From assembly GCA_016234155.1 (NCBI GenBank), contig JACRGZ010000005.1, positions 1-10,430 of the forward strand: a DNA stretch of 10,430 nucleotides, read 5' to 3'. Of this stretch, positions 6,179 to 10,430 are shown in pieces (position 1 is the first letter of the stretch; each line of letters starts with the position of its first letter). This DNA comes from Nitrospirota bacterium. Lineage in GTDB: Bacteria; Nitrospirota; 9FT-COMBO-42-15; HDB-SIOI813. The translations under genes and the position numbers were made by a program. The notes under the pieces were generated by a model. That model was not told the DNA's origin, made no database searches, and was given only the letters and a program-made list of their open reading frames with translations.

Positions 6179-6195
6179 TTGGGAGGTATTTTGCC
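6179..6195 (+). promoter_or_regulatory. Candidate sigma-54 promoter toward the TPR lipoprotein gene
   Basis: TTGGGAGGTATTTTGCC has GG (6181-6182) and GC (6193-6194) exactly ten bases apart. It agrees with TGGCACG-N4-TTGC except for two C-to-G changes in the -24 part. The transcript would begin near 6206 and carry about 197 nt of leader, including the palindrome at 6334-6359. It is weaker than the match at 4310-4325. Confidence 0.4.
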
Positions 6196-6245
6196 TCGGG
6201 AAACAGATTACACATTTTATCCCATATACTTCCCATGCACGGTTT

Positions 6246-6273
6246 ATTTTAGCTTAATAAGGATATAAGTCAA
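6246..6273 (-). promoter_or_regulatory. Candidate sigma-70 promoter of the response regulator gene
   Basis: On the minus strand, TTGACT (6273-6268), a 16-nt spacer and TAAAAT (6251-6246) are visible. The start would be near 6239, with a leader of about 110 nt before ATG 6127. A second TTGACT directly upstream (6278-6273) overlaps it by one base. The leader would cross the plus-strand sigma-54 candidate at 6179-6195, so the two transcripts would overlap. Confidence 0.4.
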
Positions 6274-6333
6274 GTCAAAAATATGACAATCAGTAATGCC
6301 TCGGTGAAGGGTGGTGGCTGTACCTCCTAAGAC

Positions 6334-6359
6334 GTAGGGACAGACCTTCAGGTCTGTCC
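6334..6359 (+). repeat. REP-like palindrome, exact inverted copy of 3644-3669
   Basis: GGACAGACCT-TC-AGGTCTGTCC (6338-6359) preceded by GTAG (6334-6337) is identical over 26 bases to the complement of 3644-3669. It lies in the presumed leader of the TPR gene and is followed by a G-rich stretch (6364-6390). Confidence 0.85.
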
Positions 6360-6402
6360 ACCAAGGGGAGGGAGGGTATGGGTGGGGGTGATGGAGGGCT
6401 TT

Positions 6403-8679
6403 ATGAAGGTAAGAATTATGGTGTATTACATTTTAGTTATTATATTATTTATTGGCTGTAGCAGCCCGGAGGCAAAAAGGGCAAGGCACATGGAGCGCGG
6501 ACTCAAGTATTACACCGATGCGAAATATAACGAGGCCATTATAGAATTTAAAAACGTAGTCCAGATAGCGCCGCAGGATGCGGAGGGACACTACCGCCTC
6601 GGCCTTGCATATATCAAATCTGGCAAGATACAGAATCTACAAGGTGCGTATAAAGAGCTAAGCCAGGCTATTGAAATTAAGCCGGATATTATGGATGCCC
6701 ACCTGCAGATCGGAAACCTCCTCCTTTTATCCCGGGAGTGGACAAAGGCAAAAGAGAAGGCAGACCTTGTATTGAAAAAAGAGCCTGATAATGTCGAGGC
6801 GCATATACTTTCAGGAAATTCTCTCGCCGGACTTAAAAAGAACAGCGAGGCAATAAAAGAGATAAGGAGGGCTATAGAATTAGATCCAAAACGTATAGCC
6901 TCATACCTCAACTTAGGCGGCATCTATATAATCCAGCAGAATCTGAATGATGCTGAAAAGGCATACAGGGAGGCCCTTTCTGTTGATGCCAAATCAATAC
7001 AGACTCACCTCGCACTTGCCAACCTCTATCTTATGAGAAAAAATCCGGAGGGCGCTCAAACGGAATACAAAGAGGCAATCAGAATAGACCCCAAAAATCT
7101 TAACCTCCACATAACCCTCGGGAACTTCTATGTATCACAGAAGAGGTTCAGCGAGGCAGAGGCCAAATACAAGGAGGCGGCAAATATTGCCCCTGAAAAT
7201 CCGCTGCCTCATATAATCCTCGGAGACCTGTATCTCCTTCAGAAGAGGGAGGATGATGCTGTAAAGGCGTATCAGAAAGGTGATGAGATAAAACCTGATG
7301 AATTAACCGCGAAAAAGCGGCTTGCATCATTCTATATATCAAAGGTGAAATTTGATGAGGCGTCAAAGTATGTAGAGAAGATCCTCGAAAAGAGGGCAAA
7401 CGATTTGGATGGGCGCTTCCTGAAGGGGAGGATTTCACTTGCCAAACTAAAGGTATCTGAAGCAGTGTCAGAGTTTCAGAAGGTATTGAAGGATGAACCC
7501 GGGCGGTTTGATGTGCGATACTATCTTGCCCAGGCGCATATACTCGCAGGGGACCTGCAGTTGGCAAAGAATGAGCTTACCGAGGTGTTAAAGACTGCGC
7601 CAAATTCTATAGATGCACGGACAAGCCTTGCTGACGTCTACCTGAGGCTTCATTCGTATGATGAGGCTGTCAGTGAGGCAAAAAAGGTGATATCCGCCCA
7701 ACCTGATAATTTCAAGGCAAGGAGGATACTTGGAGATGCATACGCAGGGAAAAGGGATATAGGGGGGGCGCTGTCACAATATAAAGAATTTGTCCGCATG
7801 TCGCCTGATGACCCGCTTGGACACTACCGTCTCGGTATTATCTACAGGGTTCAGAAGAAATATGCAGAGGCAATGTCTGAATTTGAAAAGGCCATTTCAA
7901 TCAGCCCTCAATCGGCACATGTCCTTGCGCAGGTCATGGGGATCTTAATGGAAAGGGGAGAGACAGACAAGGCAATAGAGCGGGCGAATAAACAATTAAC
8001 CGCATCGCCGGATAACCCGCTTATCTATAACCTCATTGGAAAGGCTTACTTGGTAAAGAAGGATGATAAAAAGGCAGAAGAATATTTCAACAAGTCTATT
8101 GAGATAGACAAAAATGCCCTTGTCTCTTATATGGACATGGGGGCGCTGTATGCGCGAAATAAGACCTACGACAAGGCAATAGCCAGATTTGAAGAGGCCA
8201 TCAAGGTGAATCCAAATTACCTGCCGGCCTATATGCTCACAGGTATACTTTATGATTCCCAGAAGAATCACGACAAGGCAAAGGAGTATTATGAAAAGGC
8301 ATTAAAGATTGAACCAAAATTTGCCCCCGCAGCAAACAACCTTGCATGGATATACGCCGAGCACGGCGGAAACATAGACGTCGCCTTAGACCTTGCACAG
8401 CGTGCTAAGGAGAAGCTCCCCGAAGACCCGGCAGTCTCCGACACACTCGGGTGGATATACTACAGAAAGGGCGCGTTCTTGAAGGCCATCTCGTTATTAA
8501 AAGAGAGCAGCGAAAAACTACAGGATAACCCGGCGGTGCATTATCACCTCGGGATGGCCTATTATAAGAATGGGAATAAAGAGCTGGCGAAAAAGGAACT
8601 TGATGCAGCGCTTAAATTGGGACAGAACTTTGAGGGGGTGGAAGAGGCTAAGAAAGTAATAGCCAGCTTAGGGAGGTAA
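6403..8679 (+). CDS. TPR-repeat lipoprotein of the XrtA/PEP-CTERM (PrsT-like) type
   Basis: A 758-residue protein made almost entirely of about 21 consecutive 34-residue tetratricopeptide repeats (residues about 28-758), with A/G-x-x-Y/F-x-x-G...A...Y/F-x-x-A...P spacing. The N-terminus MKVRIMVYYILVIILFIGC is a lipoprotein-like signal with the lipidated cysteine at residue 19, so it probably sits in a membrane facing the periplasm as a protein-interaction scaffold. ATG 6403 is preferred over the GTG/ATG codons at 6382-6391 because GGAGGG (6393-6398) is 4 nt upstream and the hydrophobic signal begins there. PrsT proteins are usually longer (about 900 residues) and are found in PEP-CTERM/exosortase EPS loci. 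The role in EPS assembly or secretion is inferred from TPR proteins such as PelB/AlgK. It is divergent from the sigma-54 regulator gene, and a candidate sigma-54 promoter precedes it. Confidence 0.82.
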   Translation: MKVRIMVYYILVIILFIGCSSPEAKRARHMERGLKYYTDAKYNEAIIEFKNVVQIAPQDAEGHYRLGLAYIKSGKIQNLQGAYKELSQAIEIKPDIMDAHLQIGNLLLLSREWTKAKEKADLVLKKEPDNVEAHILSGNSLAGLKKNSEAIKEIRRAIELDPKRIASYLNLGGIYIIQQNLNDAEKAYREALSVDAKSIQTHLALANLYLMRKNPEGAQTEYKEAIRIDPKNLNLHITLGNFYVSQKRFSEAEAKYKEAANIAPENPLPHIILGDLYLLQKREDDAVKAYQKGDEIKPDELTAKKRLASFYISKVKFDEASKYVEKILEKRANDLDGRFLKGRISLAKLKVSEAVSEFQKVLKDEPGRFDVRYYLAQAHILAGDLQLAKNELTEVLKTAPNSIDARTSLADVYLRLHSYDEAVSEAKKVISAQPDNFKARRILGDAYAGKRDIGGALSQYKEFVRMSPDDPLGHYRLGIIYRVQKKYAEAMSEFEKAISISPQSAHVLAQVMGILMERGETDKAIERANKQLTASPDNPLIYNLIGKAYLVKKDDKKAEEYFNKSIEIDKNALVSYMDMGALYARNKTYDKAIARFEEAIKVNPNYLPAYMLTGILYDSQKNHDKAKEYYEKALKIEPKFAPAANNLAWIYAEHGGNIDVALDLAQRAKEKLPEDPAVSDTLGWIYYRKGAFLKAISLLKESSEKLQDNPAVHYHLGMAYYKNGNKELAKKELDAALKLGQNFEGVEEAKKVIASLGR

Positions 8680-8696
8680 GGTGGGCATTGCCCACC
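8680..8696 (+). terminator. Hairpin directly after the TPR gene
   Basis: GGTGGGC-ATT-GCCCACC is a perfect 7-bp GC-rich stem starting one base after the TAA. The downstream sequence (ACCTCTTTCCCC) has only a weak T-run, so it may be a weak terminator, an mRNA-end stabiliser or another REP unit. Confidence 0.5.
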
Positions 8697-8734
8697 ACCT
8701 CTTTCCCCTGCAAGGACCTCTGCTCTTAGATCTA

Positions 8735-8763
8735 TTGACTTTCGGTGCAGAAAGTATTATATT
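8735..8763 (+). promoter_or_regulatory. Sigma-70-type promoter for the two-gene unknown operon
   Basis: TTGACT (8735-8740), a 17-nt spacer and TATATT (8758-8763) are visible, followed by an AT-rich start region. Transcription would begin near 8770, about 50 nt before the ATG at 8822. Confidence 0.6.
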
Positions 8764-8821
8764 ATAACATAGTTAATGAAGTGGTATCGGTTACCTGGGA
8801 CGTGACAATGAAGGAGAAAAA

Positions 8822-9217
8822 ATGTGGAATTGTTGGATTAAAGAGTGGTTTCCAACAGTAAGTTATGACCATGTATTTATATCTTATCTTCCAAATAAGG
8901 ATAAAGAAGGAACGGAATTTGATGTTGAGCCATGGGAAACAAAGACACTTAAAATTCAGGGAAGGCTGTTTAGGGGAGCAACTTCTTACCCTTCCCGCGG
9001 CTCTTATCGTAAAATTGCCTCTGAAGGATCTATTACTTCAGAGGTTATGTTAGAGAAAACAAGAATGGTGGTTTCTTTTGTAATTAGAAAAGAGTTTACA
9101 CCAGAGGCTTTAAAAGAAATTACAGACTTTCTTAAAGAGTTCGGCATTAAAACTAAACAAGAAGCTGTGGCTTTTGTTGTAAACGGAGAGATGTATTATA
9201 TTGAGATTAAGAAATAG
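8822..9217 (+). CDS. Hypothetical protein, first gene of a two-gene operon
   Basis: I do not recognise this 131-residue protein. It has no signal peptide or membrane segment, so it is probably cytoplasmic. The N-terminus is aromatic-rich (MWNCWIKEWFPTVSYDHVFI). A central stretch KIQGRLFRGATSYPSRGSYRK (about 44-64) is basic and glycine-rich. It is followed by a probable strand MVVSFVIRKEF, helices around 95-107 (EALKEITDFLKEFG) and a closing strand pair AVAFVVNGEMYYIEI. The start is well supported: AAGGAG lies 5 nt upstream of ATG and a promoter sits at 8735-8763. Codons are clearly more AT-rich than in the neighbouring TPR gene, hinting at separate origin. The next gene follows after 11 nt. 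A paired small operon of this kind could be a toxin-antitoxin or mobile-element remnant, but nothing in the sequence proves it. Confidence 0.7.
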   Translation: MWNCWIKEWFPTVSYDHVFISYLPNKDKEGTEFDVEPWETKTLKIQGRLFRGATSYPSRGSYRKIASEGSITSEVMLEKTRMVVSFVIRKEFTPEALKEITDFLKEFGIKTKQEAVAFVVNGEMYYIEIKK

Positions 9218-9228
9218 GGGGTGTTTTT

Positions 9229-9567
9229 ATGAAAAGAGTGTTTACTCCATCACAGATTAAAAAGATAACAGGCGCCACAGGACATGAAAAAATCCATATT
9301 CCCTTTTATTATGCACCACCTTTTTTGGATGAGATTAGAAGGTGGATAGAATCACGCCTGGCTTCACGAGGTGGACGGCCTACTATTAAGGGGTCAGAAT
9401 TAATAAGGAAAGTGAGGTTCTCACAAGGGAATTGGAAAGAGTTACAGTCAATTGCAAAAAGGTTAAGTAAAAGCAGCGGTGTTTCAATCAGTCCTTCTCA
9501 AGTTGCAACATCAATTTTAGAAAGGGCTGTTAAAGAAATCAAACACGGAGAACAAAAAGCTACCTGA
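9229..9567 (+). CDS. Hypothetical protein with ribbon-helix-helix-like C-terminus
   Basis: A 112-residue basic protein, not recognised as a named family. Residues 1-30 are of unknown fold. Residues 31-48 form a charged helix (PFLDEIRRWIESRLAS) ending in RGGRPT. Residues 59-104 resemble a ribbon-helix-helix DNA-binding unit: a strand (LIRKVRFS), helix A (GNWKELQSIAKRLSK) and helix B (SPSQVATSILERAVKEI). The fit is by eye and the inter-helix loop (GVSISPS) is only slightly longer than usual. The G-run at 9217-9223 precedes ATG by about 5-7 nt and serves as the ribosome site. It is co-transcribed with the gene at 8822 and shares its AT-rich codon use. An autoregulating DNA-binding partner of the upstream protein is a reasonable guess. 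Confidence 0.68.
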   Translation: MKRVFTPSQIKKITGATGHEKIHIPFYYAPPFLDEIRRWIESRLASRGGRPTIKGSELIRKVRFSQGNWKELQSIAKRLSKSSGVSISPSQVATSILERAVKEIKHGEQKAT

Positions 9568-9649
9568 ATTAAGATACTCTTTCCGAGAAGGATGGCCATA
9601 CTCAACTGAAGGACTACCTTAAAGACGGTGATATACATAAAAAAGAAAA

Positions 9650-9676
9650 AGGGTTACAGCAAATTGCTGTAACCCT
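9650..9676. terminator. Bidirectional intrinsic terminator between convergent genes
   Basis: A 27-bp near-perfect palindrome: AGGGTTACAGCAA (9650-9662) pairs with TTGCTGTAACCCT (9664-9676). On the minus strand it is followed by TTTTTCTTTTTT, an excellent terminator for the PEP-CTERM gene. On the plus strand TATTCTTTCT follows, so it may also end the unknown two-gene operon. Nothing gene-like is seen between 9568 and 9649. Confidence 0.85.
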
Positions 9677-9693
9677 ATTCTTTCTAATAAGCC

Positions 9694-9714
9694 TTGGAGG
9701 AACAAAACCTCCAA
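9694..9714. repeat. Small hairpin just downstream of the PEP-CTERM stop
   Basis: TTGGAGG (9694-9700) and CCTCCAA (9708-9714) form a 7-bp stem with an A-rich 7-nt loop. It lies between the stop codon of the PEP-CTERM gene and the stronger terminator at 9650-9676, and may help 3'-end formation. Confidence 0.4.
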
Positions 9715-9723
9715 CTTACCTGA

Positions 9724-10430
9724 TTACCGCCTTATTTTTCTTCCCAGAAGGCCAAGGCCGAAGAGGCCGGAGCCGAGAAGGAGGAGAGTGGACGGCTCGG
9801 GGACCTTTCGACCTTCTGCATCGTGGGAGAAGGGGGCAAACTGGGTAATGTCTATGTCACCGCCGCTTTTTAGTTTTGTGTTATAAAGGTCGAAGTGGAT
9901 CTCATAGCCTGCCGCTAAATTTGCCGTATCAACATTAAATGTAACATAATACATCCCATTCCCTGATGTTGGAATCAAACCTCCTGATATCGCCCTGTCC
10001 TGGGTGTTATATGGACTTATCTGATTAGGGTTAAACTGGAATTCAAACTCTGCAAAATAGGTCTCGTAGATTCCATGCTTTGGCAAATCACCTTTATCCC
10101 ATTCCTGTAACGTAACAATTTGCTCAAGTGGAGGGACACCGTAGACCATCTCTCCTGTCACGTCTATGGTATCTCCGTTAAAAGAAAAAGAACCTAGAAC
10201 CTCACCAGCAGGTCCTGTTTTGGGAACCACGGCTGCAGAAATATAATAATAATCCGTTAAGGTATTCTTTGAGTTTGGAATGAGTAATGCATAGAGAGTA
10301 AAGGGATTACCTGGGGCGATTATAGTTTGAGTATCTTCGTCATAGGTTCCACCAAGAATATCAAGCTGAAGGGTCGGTATAGCAAATGCAGGGGTTGCAA
10401 GAAAGATGAACCCTGCTACTGCTAAACAGA
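9724..10430 (-). CDS. PEP-CTERM sorted secreted protein, 5'-truncated by the window edge
   Basis: An open frame runs from the stop at 9724 to the right edge without interruption (234 residues visible). It begins inside a signal peptide (CLAVAGFIFLATPAFA, cleavage after AFA), so only a few N-terminal codons are missing. The internal GTG at 10230 is not the start. The mature part (about 218 residues) is rich in beta strands, for example PFTLYALLIP, IYETYFAEFEFQF and GYEIHFDLYNT. The C-terminus is a complete PEP-CTERM tag: VPEPST, a hydrophobic helix LLLLGSGLFGLGLLG and the basic end RKIRR. Such proteins are exported by Sec and then cut and attached or released by an exosortase/XrtA; their function is usually in EPS matrix. 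The body resembles the 'choice-of-anchor' class of secreted proteins (weak recall). It ends at the terminator 9650-9676. Confidence 0.9.
   Translation of the reverse strand, partial: CLAVAGFIFLATPAFAIPTLQLDILGGTYDEDTQTIIAPGNPFTLYALLIPNSKNTLTDYYYISAAVVPKTGPAGEVLGSFSFNGDTIDVTGEMVYGVPPLEQIVTLQEWDKGDLPKHGIYETYFAEFEFQFNPNQISPYNTQDRAISGGLIPTSGNGMYYVTFNVDTANLAAGYEIHFDLYNTKLKSGGDIDITQFAPFSHDAEGRKVPEPSTLLLLGSGLFGLGLLGRKIRR

Noticed and set aside
7148..7567. 139-codon minus-strand frame inside the TPR gene
   Set aside because: It is a shadow of the TPR repeats, with no ribosome site and low-complexity Pro/Ser/His content.
8808..8861. Short frame MKEKKCGIVGLKSGFQQ resembling the start of YchF (KCGIVGL) or of class II amidotransferases (MCGIVG)
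   Set aside because: It stops after 17 codons and the following residues do not continue either family. It overlaps the well-supported start at 8822 in another frame. A chance match or a tiny relic cannot be told apart.
9568..9649. Possible extra small gene after the two-gene operon
   Set aside because: Only short frames without start codon and ribosome site are present, and the region leads straight into the terminator.

Overview
The window looks like a chromosomal stretch of a diderm bacterium with a PEP-CTERM/exosortase-linked exopolysaccharide (EPS) system. Evidence is a Wza-like export protein, a Wzz-like chain-length protein, a BY-type tyrosine kinase, a sigma-54 response regulator, a 21-repeat TPR lipoprotein of the PrsT type, and a secreted protein ending in VPEPST, a hydrophobic helix and a basic tail. 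No exosortase gene lies inside the window. The moderate base composition and the many G/C-run palindromes between genes fit Nitrospirota- or deltaproteobacteria-like genomes; this lineage guess is an inference from style only.

Layout, left to right. Positions 1-86 (minus) hold the first codons of ispH (isoprenoid synthesis). Positions 87-386 hold 8-bp repeats, a short dispersed repeat and a sigma-70-type promoter. Positions 387-1352 (plus) encode an EPS export protein with an unusual NTF2-like domain inserted behind the signal peptide. Facing it, only 2 bases away, is a minus-strand cluster read in the order degenerate GGDEF protein (4225-3746), Wzz-like protein (3621-2158) and BY-kinase (2161-1355). 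A strong sigma-54 (-24/-12) promoter match at 4310-4325 drives this cluster. Positions 4339-4660 are a dense nest of REP-like palindromes. A sigma-54-dependent response regulator (6127-4718, minus) follows. Its 5' side faces the TPR lipoprotein gene (6403-8679, plus), with a weaker sigma-54 match between the two. Then come two small, AT-rich unknown genes in an operon (8822-9567), a terminator hairpin, and a PEP-CTERM protein (minus) that runs off the right edge.

A working model, partly inferred: the response regulator activates sigma-54 promoters of the EPS genes. The GGDEF-derived protein has lost its catalytic motif but keeps the RxxD inhibitory-site motif, so it could be a c-di-GMP sensor acting on the Wzz/BY-kinase pair, as PelD does for Pel. 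The exported polymer, the TPR lipoprotein and PEP-CTERM proteins would together build a surface or biofilm matrix. The least understood items are the degenerate GGDEF protein, the NTF2-like/export fusion and the two unknown genes at 8822-9567.
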